This document shows, in pieces, positions 23,223 through 31,217 of a stretch of 62,994 nt of DNA. Both the position numbers and the translations under genes were made by a program. Source of the stretch: JAFGRR01 sp964563855. GTDB lineage: Bacteria > Planctomycetota > Phycisphaerae > UBA1845 > Fen-1342. Every line of letters begins with the position of its first letter. The stretch's first letter is position 1. The notes beneath the pieces are model-generated. The model had not been told where the DNA came from, ran no database searches, and saw only the letters and a program-made list of their open reading frames with translations. Location of the stretch: the NCBI GenBank assembly GCA_964563855.1, contig CAZLYU010000016.1, positions 1 to 62,994 of the forward strand. Reading direction: 5' to 3'.

Positions 23223-25391
23223 ATGAGCAGACGCGAACGCCACGTCGGGTGGCCGAGGAGCTTCATCCGCGCCTTGGCCTTTCTCGGACCGCAACGCCGG
23301 CCGCTGATCCTGGGGCTCGTCGCGGCGGTGGGCGTGGGCGTTTTCTACACGGGCAGCATTTCGACAATCATTCCGGCGTTGAAGATGATCTTCGCAGATC
23401 ATGAGACGCTGGCGGACTGGCTGTGTCGCACGGAGACGGAGCGTCGGCTGGGGGTGCAACTTCCGGCGGACGTTCCGAATGACCCGGAGGGTCCACATAT
23501 CTCGTCGGTGGCGGCGACGTCAGACAACGCGGGGTTGCTGCAGGAGGGCGACCATCTGGCGGCGGTTGATGGGGAGGCGTTGCCGGCGTACGAGGCGATG
23601 CGGGTGATCGCGGCGCATCGCGAGGACAAGTTGCCGGTGACGATTCGGGGTCCGACGGGCGCGGAGCGGTCGGTGGAGTTGACGCTGGCGCCGCATCGCT
23701 GGTGGCACGCGGCGATTACCGATGCTGCGGGGGTGTTGCCGCAGGGGCGTTCGCCGGATGACCGCTGGCGGACGCTGCTGTTTGTGATGGTGTTGGTGGT
23801 GGTGGTGTCGCTGCTGGGTAGTTTGTGTCGGTTCGCGAATGACGGGCTGATTGCGATCGCGGTGCAGGGTGGGCTGCACTCGTTGCGGACGCGTCTGGCG
23901 CAGCATGTGTTCAGTCTGCCGCTGGCTTGGCACAGCCGTGCTGCGCAGGGTGATACGCTGGGTCGCTTCTCGAATGACGTGAGCAAGCTCGAGGTGGGAC
24001 TGACGACGCTGTTTGGGAAGACGGTGCGTGAGCCGATCAAGGCGTTGGGCGTGTTGACGCTGACGCTGTTGATCGATTGGCGGATTTTGGTGGCGGCGCT
24101 GGCGGGGCTGCCGTTTGCGGCGCTCATCATTCGGCTGTTTGGTCGGACGATCAAGCAAGCGCAGCGGCGGGCGTCGAAGTCGTGGGGCGTGGTGCTCGAT
24201 CATCTGGGTGAGCGGTTGTCGGGCGTGCGGGTGGTGCAGGCGTACAACATGCAGGAGGCGGAGGGGCGGCGCTTTGAGCGTGAAGACGAGTTGTTGACGC
24301 GGGCGCAGCGGCACATCGAAGTCGCGGACGCGGCCACCAAGCCGACGCTCGAGGTGCTGGCGATTGTGGGTCTGAGCGCGTTCATTCTGTACTTTGGGGC
24401 GAGCGTGTTTCAGGGTGAGCTGGAAGCGCACATGTTCTTCGCGGCGGTGGTGTGCCTGGCGGGGATGTTCGACCCGGTGCGCAAGCTCGGGAATGTGAAC
24501 AACCGCGTTCAGGCGGCGGATGCGGCGGCGGCGCGGGTGTTTGAAGTGCTCGACCAGGCGGCGGAGGCGCCCAACGACGCGGAGCTTCCTGCAGCTCCCG
24601 CGCTGCGCGAGGGCGTTACGTTTGACGGTCTGACGTTTACGTATCCCGGCAACGACACGCCGGTGCTGCGGGACGTGACGTTCAGCCTGCGGCAAGGGGA
24701 GACGGTGGCACTTGTGGGGCCGAACGGGGCGGGCAAGTCGACGCTGATCGGGCTGCTGCTGCGGTATTTTGAGCCGGATGAGGGCGCGATCCTGATCGAC
24801 GGGCGCGATGTGCGGGAGTTCAGCGTGGCGTCTTTGCGGGGGCAGTGCGGGCTGGTGACGCAGGATGCGGTGGTGTTTTCGGGCACGCTGCGCGAGAACA
24901 TCGCGTATGGGGCGGACGCGGCGAGCGATGCGCAACTGGCGGCGGCGGTGCGGCTGGCGCACCTTGACGATCTGGTGCGCGACTTAGGGACGCGCAACGG
25001 GCGGAGCGCGGCGCCGCTGGATGCGGAGGTCTCGGCGGAGCAGCTGTCTGGTGGGCAGAAGCAGCGGATCGCGCTCGCGCGGGCGATCTTGCGTGATCCG
25101 GCGATTTTGCTGCTGGATGAAGCGACGAGCCAGGTGGACGTGGAGAGTGAGCGTTTGATTCAGGAGGCGCTCGACGACGTGACGCGTGATCGGACGACGG
25201 TGATCGGGGCGCTTCGGTCCTGCACTTTCGCGCGGGCGGACCGGGTCGTGGTTTTGTCGGGGGGGCGGGTCGTTGGTAGGGGTTCGCATCGCGAACTGGT
25301 TGATACCTGTGAGACTTATCGAGCGCTTTATCGCGATCAGTTTGCGCCAGAGGGGAGTGACCGGACGGCCGAGGCGCCGGCTTCGGCTTGA
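23223..25391 (+). CDS. ABC exporter (permease-ATPase fusion) with inserted PDZ-like domain
   Basis: The protein has 722 residues from ATG 23223 (MSRRERHVGWPRSFIRALAF). It has MsbA-like architecture: first membrane helix about 26-50, later helices from 183 on, ATPase from about 460. Between the first two helices, residues 75-157 form a PDZ-like domain (ATSDNAGLLQEGDHLAAVDG, then VIAAHREDKLPVTIRG), which topology places outside the cytoplasm. ATPase motifs: Walker A GPNGAGKST (499-507), Gln547, LSGGQ (608-612), Walker B LLLDE (629-633). The H-loop is abnormal: TVIGALRSCTFARADR replaces the usual T-V-I-x-I-A-H-R-L-S, losing the switch His. A TATCAT box at 23208-23213 would put the transcript start next to the ATG. 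Substrate unknown. Confidence 0.87.
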   Translation: MSRRERHVGWPRSFIRALAFLGPQRRPLILGLVAAVGVGVFYTGSISTIIPALKMIFADHETLADWLCRTETERRLGVQLPADVPNDPEGPHISSVAATSDNAGLLQEGDHLAAVDGEALPAYEAMRVIAAHREDKLPVTIRGPTGAERSVELTLAPHRWWHAAITDAAGVLPQGRSPDDRWRTLLFVMVLVVVVSLLGSLCRFANDGLIAIAVQGGLHSLRTRLAQHVFSLPLAWHSRAAQGDTLGRFSNDVSKLEVGLTTLFGKTVREPIKALGVLTLTLLIDWRILVAALAGLPFAALIIRLFGRTIKQAQRRASKSWGVVLDHLGERLSGVRVVQAYNMQEAEGRRFEREDELLTRAQRHIEVADAATKPTLEVLAIVGLSAFILYFGASVFQGELEAHMFFAAVVCLAGMFDPVRKLGNVNNRVQAADAAAARVFEVLDQAAEAPNDAELPAAPALREGVTFDGLTFTYPGNDTPVLRDVTFSLRQGETVALVGPNGAGKSTLIGLLLRYFEPDEGAILIDGRDVREFSVASLRGQCGLVTQDAVVFSGTLRENIAYGADAASDAQLAAAVRLAHLDDLVRDLGTRNGRSAAPLDAEVSAEQLSGGQKQRIALARAILRDPAILLLDEATSQVDVESERLIQEALDDVTRDRTTVIGALRSCTFARADRVVVLSGGRVVGRGSHRELVDTCETYRALYRDQFAPEGSDRTAEAPASA

Positions 25392-25417
25392 GGCGCGGGC
25401 TGGGGCGTGCTGCAAGT

Positions 25418-26353
25418 TTAGGGGTCGGTGAGGCGCCAGGGGGTGTTTTCGCCGGTGATTGACCATTTGGTGTTGTCGCTGCGGTCTTCGTCGCCGAAGT
25501 CGATGGCGCCGTTGGGGTCTGGGGCGTAGCCGAGATCGGTGAGGGATTGGGCGTCGGCGTGGCCGTCGACCCAGAGGACGTTGGCTCGTCCGCGGTGTCG
25601 CGGGTCGGCGGCGGCGCGGGCGGTTTTGTCGGTCGCGGCCATCTCGCCGAGATCGCTGGGGTCGACCCAGGGCGGGTCGAGGTTGAAGCCCTCGTTGCCG
25701 AGTTCGTCCTTTTCGCGGCTGTTGTTGTTGTATGCGAGTCGGTCTTCGACGGCGTAGAAGGCGGCGGTGCCCATGGCGTCGGCGAGGGCGACGGTGAGTC
25801 CGGGGCGTCGGACGCGGGTGAGCGGTACGGGCCAGTTTTTGTAGACGCCGATCTGATCGTTAACGAGGCGTGAGTTGCCGAGGAACTGATAGTTCCAGCC
25901 GTAGCTGGCGTTGCGTTCGTCGGTCCAGTCGCGTCGGGTGGGGCAGACGTAAGCGGGGTAGTCGTAGTTTTGGCGGTCGCCTGGTTCGCCGGAGCGGTCG
26001 AGGGTGTCGCGACAGGCCTGGGGATCGGCGAAGGGCGGGGCGCCGATGGACCCGCTGAGCATGGCGAGCACGGTGGGTCGATACTTCACGCCGCCTTCGA
26101 TCTCGGCGAAGGTGTTGCAGGCGTCGACGCGGGGTAGGCGTCCTGGGGGGAGGACGTCGTTGTGGACGTTAACGTAGACCGCGAGGCCGGTTCCGAACTG
26201 TTTGAGCTGGGTGAGGCAGAGCACGGCGCGAGCTTGCTGGCGGGCGGTCGAGAGGGTGGGCAGCAAAATGCTGATGAGCAGCGCGATGATCGCGACGACG
26301 ACGAGGAGTTCGATGAGTGTGAAGGCGCGGTTGCGCCGGGGGCGAAACATCAT
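25418..26353 (-). CDS. pseudopilin-like protein with H-x9-DG motif
   Basis: The protein has 311 residues from ATG 26353 (AGGA just upstream; the open frame to 26518 adds a Pro/Arg-rich stretch that overlaps the SDR gene). The prepilin signal is RNRAFTLIELLVVVAIIALL. The C-terminal HRGRANVLWVDGHADAQS contains the H-x9-D-G spacing that defines the planctomycete prepilin-processing-associated family. Repeated Tyr/Asn and Trp/Asp-rich loops fill the middle. It is the last gene of the minus-strand run from 30727. Orphan, with no assembly genes nearby. Confidence 0.8.
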   Translation of the reverse strand: MMFRPRRNRAFTLIELLVVVAIIALLISILLPTLSTARQQARAVLCLTQLKQFGTGLAVYVNVHNDVLPPGRLPRVDACNTFAEIEGGVKYRPTVLAMLSGSIGAPPFADPQACRDTLDRSGEPGDRQNYDYPAYVCPTRRDWTDERNASYGWNYQFLGNSRLVNDQIGVYKNWPVPLTRVRRPGLTVALADAMGTAAFYAVEDRLAYNNNSREKDELGNEGFNLDPPWVDPSDLGEMAATDKTARAAADPRHRGRANVLWVDGHADAQSLTDLGYAPDPNGAIDFGDEDRSDNTKWSITGENTPWRLTDP

Positions 26354-26361
26354 GATTCCTA

Positions 26362-27165
26362 TTAGCCGGCGCCGGCCAAGGTATTGTTGAGCCGGGGGAA
26401 CGCGGTGATAGCGGCGGCGGCGTAGCGGGCGAGGAAGCTGGGCCACACCTCGCGGCGTGGTCGGCGCAGGCAGTTGACGATGGCTTGCGCGACGCGTTCT
26501 GGCGGTTGGCGCATCCAAGCGGGGCCGCCGCCGGTCTTGGCGTCGCTATCGAGTTGGGCGTTGAGGGCGTCGGCACGTTCGAAGAATGCGGTGCTGGTGC
26601 CGACGGGATGGACGGACGAGACGTCGATGTTGTGGGGGGCGAGGTCCATTTGCATGCTGCGGGCGACGTGGTGTTGCGCGGCTTTGGTGGCGGTGTAGGC
26701 GGCGAAGCCGGGGAAGGTGAGGCGAGCGGCGGCGCTGGAGCAGAACAGCAGGTGGCCGGGCTGTTGGGCGTGGATGAGGCGTTGGGCGGCGGCGCAGATG
26801 AGGGCGCAGCTCGCGAAGAAGTTCACCTCGAAGATTCCGCGTAGTTCGCCGTCGGTGAGTTGATGAAAGGGTTTGGTGAATCCGTAGCCGGCGTTGGCAA
26901 ACACGGCGTAGAGGCCGCCGAGCTGTTCGGCACATGTGTCGAGCAGTCGGGCGTTGAGCGCGTGGTCGGTGACATCGCCGGCGACGATGGCGACGTTGAC
27001 GCCTGCGGCGCGGACCTGGTTGGCGACGCGGTCGAGGGCGTCGGCGTTGCGGCCGTTGAGCAATACGGGCATGCCGGCCTGGGCGCAGGCGACGGCGGTG
27101 GCGGCGCCGATGCCGCTGCTGGCGCCGGTGATGATGATTGGCTTGTTTTGCAAATCGCGCGGCAT
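26362..27165 (-). CDS. short-chain dehydrogenase/reductase
   Basis: The protein has 267 residues. The classical SDR layout: cofactor motif TGASSGIG (13-20), NAG (91-93), catalytic Ser at 143/144 (FCSSAAARL), Tyr157 and Lys161 (YTATK), then HPVGTSTAFF, the usual position of P-G-x-x-x-T. The residue pattern after the first beta strand (LLNGRN) suggests NADP(H). The C-terminal segment EVWPSFLARYAAAAITAFPR is typical of lipid-type SDRs. It lies 9 bases downstream of the carbamoyltransferase gene, but the pathway link is unclear. The substrate cannot be inferred. Confidence 0.85.
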   Translation of the reverse strand: MPRDLQNKPIIITGASSGIGAATAVACAQAGMPVLLNGRNADALDRVANQVRAAGVNVAIVAGDVTDHALNARLLDTCAEQLGGLYAVFANAGYGFTKPFHQLTDGELRGIFEVNFFASCALICAAAQRLIHAQQPGHLLFCSSAAARLTFPGFAAYTATKAAQHHVARSMQMDLAPHNIDVSSVHPVGTSTAFFERADALNAQLDSDAKTGGGPAWMRQPPERVAQAIVNCLRRPRREVWPSFLARYAAAAITAFPRLNNTLAGAG

Positions 27166-27174
27166 GCAGAGAGC

Positions 27175-28173
27175 TTAGGCGAGTAACGACGCGAGCATCG
27201 CCTTTTGGGCGTGCAAACGATTTTCGGCTTGTTCGATGACGAGGCTGCGAGGGCCGTCGATGACGGCATCGGATACGACGACGTTGCGTCGCACGGGTAG
27301 GCAATGCATGAAGTAGGCGTTATCGGTCATTTGCATCAGGTGCTCGTCGACGATCCAGCGATCGAGGCTGGCGGCGCGGCGTTCGGCGAGTTCGTCGTCT
27401 TCACGACCGTAGCGATCGAGGCGCCCCCAGCTTTTGGCGTAAACCACGGCGGCGCCGGCGCACGCGGCGGCGCGGTCGTCGGTTACGCAGAACTGGGCTT
27501 GGTTTGAATCGGCGAACGCGCGGCAGGTGGTCATCACGTCATCGGGGAGGTCGTAGCCTGGGGGGCGGGCGATCGTGAGATCCCAGCCGCGCTGGGTGAC
27601 GGCGAGGGCGAAGCTGTTGGGAACGGCGACGGGCAGGGCCTTGGGATGGTTGGCCCACTGTAACACGATTTTGCCGGGGCTCCGGCTGACGCAACGTTCG
27701 ATGGTGAGCAGGTCGGCGAGCGCCTGGCAGGGGTGGTAGCGCGTGCTCTCGAGATTGATGACCGGCCGCTGGCTGTAGCGCAAGAAGGCGGAGAGGACGG
27801 GATCGGCCGCGTCTTCGGACCAACTGCGGCGATCGGGGAAGGCGCGAACGCCGAGCACGTCTGCGTAGCGGGCGAGGACGCGGACGGCCTCGCTGGCGTG
27901 CTCGGAGGCGTCGGCGTTCATGACGACGCCTTCGCGGAATTCGAGTTTCCAGACACCGGCGTTGGTGATGACGATTGGCTGGGCGCCGAGTTGGGTTGCG
28001 GCGAGCTCCATGCTGACGCGGGTTCGCAGGGAGGGGGCGAGAAAGAGGAGGACGACGCTCTTTCCGCAGAGGAGGTCGCTGGTGCGGGTGTCGCGCAAGG
28101 CCTCAGCGCGGTCGAGCAAGGCGCGGAGTTCGGTTGGCGAGTAGTCGCTCAGGGTATAGCAGTGTTGCGGCAT
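27175..28173 (-). CDS. argF': N-acetyl/N-succinyl-ornithine carbamoyltransferase family (argF')
   Basis: The protein has 332 residues. It has the carbamoyl-phosphate motif SLRTR (48-52), HPCQALADL, and HCLPVRRNVVVSDAV, but whole segments follow the acyl-ornithine transcarbamylase subfamily rather than ordinary ArgF: ARYADVLGVRAFPDRR, WANHPKALPVAVPNS, VVYAKSWG, and AENRLHAQKA with the Lys that is carboxylated in that subfamily. In the M-N-A-D-A-S-E-H stretch, Ser90 occupies the place held by Glu in acetyl-specific and Pro in succinyl-specific enzymes (alignment from memory), so the acyl group used is open. It is 27 bases downstream of argD, consistent with an acylated arginine pathway. Confidence 0.82.
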   Translation of the reverse strand: MPQHCYTLSDYSPTELRALLDRAEALRDTRTSDLLCGKSVVLLFLAPSLRTRVSMELAATQLGAQPIVITNAGVWKLEFREGVVMNADASEHASEAVRVLARYADVLGVRAFPDRRSWSEDAADPVLSAFLRYSQRPVINLESTRYHPCQALADLLTIERCVSRSPGKIVLQWANHPKALPVAVPNSFALAVTQRGWDLTIARPPGYDLPDDVMTTCRAFADSNQAQFCVTDDRAAACAGAAVVYAKSWGRLDRYGREDDELAERRAASLDRWIVDEHLMQMTDNAYFMHCLPVRRNVVVSDAVIDGPRSLVIEQAENRLHAQKAMLASLLA

Positions 28174-28200
28174 GGCGGCGCCCCGGGGGCCAGGAGTTGC

Positions 28201-29370
28201 CTAGGCGAGCACTGCGCGCAGCGCGGTGAGGAACGTGTCGGCTTGTTCGGTGGTGAGGATGAGGGGTGGCAGCAGCCGCATGACGTTCGGATCGCTGCTG
28301 GAGCCGACCAGGAAGCCGCGTTCGAGCAGCGCGCGTTGCACGTCTTTGGCTGGACGATCGAGCTGGATGCCGATGAGCAAACCCGCGCCGCGGACCTCGA
28401 CGACGCCGGGCGTGTCGCGGAGGTGCGTGTTCAGGTGGGCGCCGACATGATGGGCGTTTGAGACCAGGTGCTCGCGTTCGATGACTTCCAAGGTTGCGCG
28501 GACGGCGGCCATTGCGAGCGGGCCGCCGCCGAAGGTCGTGCCGTGGTCGCCGGGTTTGACGTGCTGGGCCCATTGGGGGGCGGTGAGCAGGGCGGCGACG
28601 GGTACGCCGCTGCCGACGCCTTTGGCGATGGTGAGCATGTCGGGCTCGACGCAGACTTTGTTGCTGTAGAACCACGCGCCGGTGCGGGCGAAGGTTTGGA
28701 TCTCGTCGAGGATGAGTGCTGCGCCGTGTTTGCGGGCGCACTCGTGCATAAGGAAGAAGAAGCTGTCGGGCGCGGTGCGGACGCCGCCGAGGGACTGGAT
28801 GGCTTCGCAGAGGATGGCGGCGGTGTCGTTGTCGACGGCTGCGTTGAGTGCCGAGACGTCTCCGAACGGGACGTAGACGTGGTGATCGACGAGCGTGGGT
28901 TGGGCGGTGTCGCGGTATTTGTCGATGCCGGCGGCGGAGAGGGCGCCGAGCGTTCGGCCGTGGAAGGAGTGCACGAAGGAGACGACCTTGCGGCGGCCGG
29001 TGACTTTGCGGGCGAGCTTGAGGGCGGCTTCGTTGGCTTCGGCTCCGGATGAGCAGAAGAAGATGCGGGCGCCTGCGGTTGGGGCGCGTTTGCTGAGCAT
29101 TTCTGCGGCGGCGACGCGCTCGGGGTGATGGGCGGCGTTGGAGAAGAAAAGTAGCTGGTCGGCCTGGGACTTGATGGCTTCGACCACGTGGGGATGGCAG
29201 TGGCCGGTGGATGAGACGGCGTGGCCGGCGTAAAGATCGAGGTAGCGTCGGCCGGCGTCGTCGATGAGGTAGCAGCCTTCACCCTTGACGAAGACCACGG
29301 GCAAGCGTGGGTAGACGTCGAGTTCGACGGCGCTGGAACGCTGCGCGAGGGTTTCAAACGCGGCGGACAC
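28201..29370 (-). CDS. argD: acetylornithine/succinylornithine aminotransferase
   Basis: This is a PLP class-III aminotransferase, 389 residues, GTG start. Motifs: YLDLYAGHAVSSTGHCHPHV, FCSSGAEANEAALKLARK, VVSFVHSFHGRTLGAL, ALILDEIQTFARTG (PLP Asp), DMLTIAKGVGSGVPVAALL (PLP Lys), and HGTTFGGGPLAMAA. It transfers the amino group to an N-acyl-glutamate semialdehyde in arginine synthesis. The carbamoyltransferase follows 27 bases later. ILDEIQTF has Ile where most have Val, and the conserved Gly after Q is replaced, both minor. It may also act on succinylated substrate, matching the question over the partner. Confidence 0.92.
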   Translation of the reverse strand: MSAAFETLAQRSSAVELDVYPRLPVVFVKGEGCYLIDDAGRRYLDLYAGHAVSSTGHCHPHVVEAIKSQADQLLFFSNAAHHPERVAAAEMLSKRAPTAGARIFFCSSGAEANEAALKLARKVTGRRKVVSFVHSFHGRTLGALSAAGIDKYRDTAQPTLVDHHVYVPFGDVSALNAAVDNDTAAILCEAIQSLGGVRTAPDSFFFLMHECARKHGAALILDEIQTFARTGAWFYSNKVCVEPDMLTIAKGVGSGVPVAALLTAPQWAQHVKPGDHGTTFGGGPLAMAAVRATLEVIEREHLVSNAHHVGAHLNTHLRDTPGVVEVRGAGLLIGIQLDRPAKDVQRALLERGFLVGSSSDPNVMRLLPPLILTTEQADTFLTALRAVLA

Positions 29371-29376
29371 GATGGT

Positions 29377-30267
29377 CTACTTTGTCGCCGCGCGACCGAG
29401 GACGAGGCCGATGACGAGCGCCAAGACGACGACGCCGAGGGCGCCGGGGAGCAGGTAGATCAGCCAGTTTGAGCTCAGGAACGCAGCGTAGGCGGGGTAG
29501 AAGCCCTGGAGCACGCCGGCGGCGACGCTGCCGGCGAAAGCGACGAGGAGGAGCGCGCCGACGAGCAGGCCGCCGAAGACGCCTTCGCTGGGGTCGTTGG
29601 CGGGTTTGATGCGGCGGGGGGCGATGGTCTCGCCGGCCTCGAGCGACTCGTCTTCGTGGTCTTGGATTTCCTCGACTTCGTCGACATCTTCATCGGGGGG
29701 TTCGGCGGCGGCGGCGGAAGCGGCGGCGAGGGCTTCGGCGGGGGCGGCGCTGGCCTCGGCGTCTTCGTCGCCGGAATAGATGTCGTCGAGCAATTCGGCG
29801 CCGAGGGAGGTGTCGTCGGCCTCGCGGGTCAAATCGAGGAGGCCGGAGCCGGTTCCGGAGGGGCCGCTATCGAGCTGCACCTGATCGCTGACGGGGGACG
29901 CGGAGATTTGAGTTTTGGCCATGGGGTCGGCGTCGATTTCGAGTTCGTCATCGTCGAAGACGCCGATGCCGGTTGGCTGGGTGACGGTTTCGTCGCGCTG
30001 GTCGGCTTCTTCGACGGGTTCGAGGCCGATGATGCTGGTGCCGCCGCCGGTATCGGCGAGGGTGGGGAGGCTGTCATGGGAATCGCCGATGGTTTCGGGC
30101 TGCTGGTCGTTTCCGGCGAGGCGGTCGACGTCTTCAGCTTTGAAGAAGATTTTGCCGGCGTCGCGGAACTCGCGCAGCTCGCCGTCGCGCACGAGGGCGC
30201 GGACGTCTTCTTCGCTGCGGTTGAGCTTTTGCGTGGTTTCTTCGAGGGAGTAGAAGGGTTTGGCCAC
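29377..30267 (-). CDS. membrane protein with N-terminal excisionase-like HTH
   Basis: The protein has 296 residues. Residues 1-52 look like a MerR/excisionase winged helix (KPFYSLEETTQKLNRSEEDV, then LREFRDAGKIFFKAEDVDRL). A long acidic, Ser/Ala-rich low-complexity linker (55-215) follows, then two membrane segments (about 230-250 and 268-290, LVGALLLVAFAGSVAAGVLQ and LPGALGVVVLALVIGLVLG). Proteins of this shape are common in planctomycetes; the HTH could bind DNA at the membrane or mediate protein contacts. The gene is 6 bases before argD and 13 bases after the upstream gene, so it is probably co-transcribed. Function unknown. Confidence 0.68.
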   Translation of the reverse strand: MAKPFYSLEETTQKLNRSEEDVRALVRDGELREFRDAGKIFFKAEDVDRLAGNDQQPETIGDSHDSLPTLADTGGGTSIIGLEPVEEADQRDETVTQPTGIGVFDDDELEIDADPMAKTQISASPVSDQVQLDSGPSGTGSGLLDLTREADDTSLGAELLDDIYSGDEDAEASAAPAEALAAASAAAAEPPDEDVDEVEEIQDHEDESLEAGETIAPRRIKPANDPSEGVFGGLLVGALLLVAFAGSVAAGVLQGFYPAYAAFLSSNWLIYLLPGALGVVVLALVIGLVLGRAATK

Positions 30268-30280
30268 GGTTTGGCTCCTG

Positions 30281-30727
30281 TTACGGCGTGTCGGTCGCGA
30301 AGTCTAGCGGATCCGAGCTGGGCTGTTCGGTGTTGAGATCGAGTCGCTGTCGTCGTTCGTGGTTGACGAGGTCGCGCACTTGTTGGGGCGTGAGTCCGTC
30401 GACGTTGAGCGAGGTGAGGTAGCGATCGAAGAGGAAGCTGCGGGCGGCGACGAGGCGGAGTTTGTGGCCGCTCTCGTGGGGGTCGAGGGCGTAGCACCAG
30501 AGTGTGTTTTGGTCGGCGTCGAGCATGAAGAGGCCGTAGCTGTCGCGATCGAGTTGGCCGGTGAAGGCGAAGACGCCGCGGGCGCCGGCGAGGGGCTGGT
30601 TTTGCGCGAGCGCAGGTGGTGTGAGCGGCGCGCTTCCGCGCCAGACGCCGACGAGGATGAGCACGAGCAGCGCGATGACGGCGGCTTGCCACACTCTTCC
30701 GGCTGTTGGGGCATTGGACGCAAGCAC
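30281..30727 (-). CDS. hypothetical membrane-anchored protein
   Basis: The protein has 148 residues. A single membrane segment lies near the N-terminus (WQAAVIALLVLILVGVW), and the remainder is extracytoplasmic. A beta-rich stretch (VFAFTGQLDRDSYGLFMLDA, NTLWCYALD) ends in RLVAARSFLFDRYLTSLNVD. No known catalytic motif is seen. The W-C-Y element recalls small planctomycete proteins of unknown role. It is the first gene of the minus-strand run ending at 25418. Its stop is 13 bases from the HTH membrane gene. Confidence 0.6.
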   Translation of the reverse strand: MLASNAPTAGRVWQAAVIALLVLILVGVWRGSAPLTPPALAQNQPLAGARGVFAFTGQLDRDSYGLFMLDADQNTLWCYALDPHESGHKLRLVAARSFLFDRYLTSLNVDGLTPQQVRDLVNHERRQRLDLNTEQPSSDPLDFATDTP

Positions 30728-31217
30728 GGTTGCTACTCCTGATTGGTGCGTCGTGGTTGCAGTCTTCCAACGCGCAAGTGTAGCGGCGGTGGAGTACGTC
30801 TCAAGCGGGGTTGGCGGCGCTAAATTCTTTTGTTGGCGGGATCTAGCGGGCGATTGGGGGGTGGGATTAGTATGAGGGTGAAGTTAAGGCTTGACGATGC
30901 GCTGGTGAGACTGTTGGCCGCCGCGTCGGCGCCAGATCGCTGCCTGCGTTTGAGGCAGTTTTTGTTAGGGATTCCCGCTGAGCGTCCTGTTTCTGGGGAC
31001 GTGGCGTGTGCGTTCTATCGGGGCTGAATGTTTTGATGCGATGCGCACGACGCGCTGAACAAACCGAGAGTTCTCTGCGGAAGTTGATCGATCCCTGACG
31101 CCGACCACCGCCTCGAGCCTGCAAATCGCTCGAGGGCGAACGTACGGTTTGACTGATTGGTTCTCCTGGCGCCGGTGACCACGCAGCGGTTTGCTGCGCC
31201 GACGATACGGAGAACGA
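30728..31217. other. 490-base gap with divergent promoters, no gene recognised
   Basis: The region lies between two divergent genes. A short open frame at 30872-31027 (51 residues, MRVKLRLDDALVRLLAAASA) has no supportive ribosome site or family. I looked for RNase P RNA, tmRNA, 6S and SRP RNA motifs and saw none. It contains a 7-bp perfect hairpin (see 31111). Confidence 0.45.
31111..31135. other. perfect 7-bp hairpin upstream of RNase Y gene
   Basis: CCTCGAG (31111-31117) pairs with CTCGAGG (31129-31135) around an 11-base loop, about 80 bases before the rny start. It is probably within the rny leader. RNase Y could cut or be regulated there; this is only a suggestion. Confidence 0.35.

Noticed and set aside
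30872..31027. A 51-codon open frame upstream of rny
   Set aside because: No ribosome site, no recognisable product, and no sign of selection that can be judged by eye.
30728..31217. A structured RNA gene such as 6S, RNase P RNA or tmRNA
   Set aside because: None of the conserved sequence blocks of these RNAs is visible; only one short hairpin stands out.
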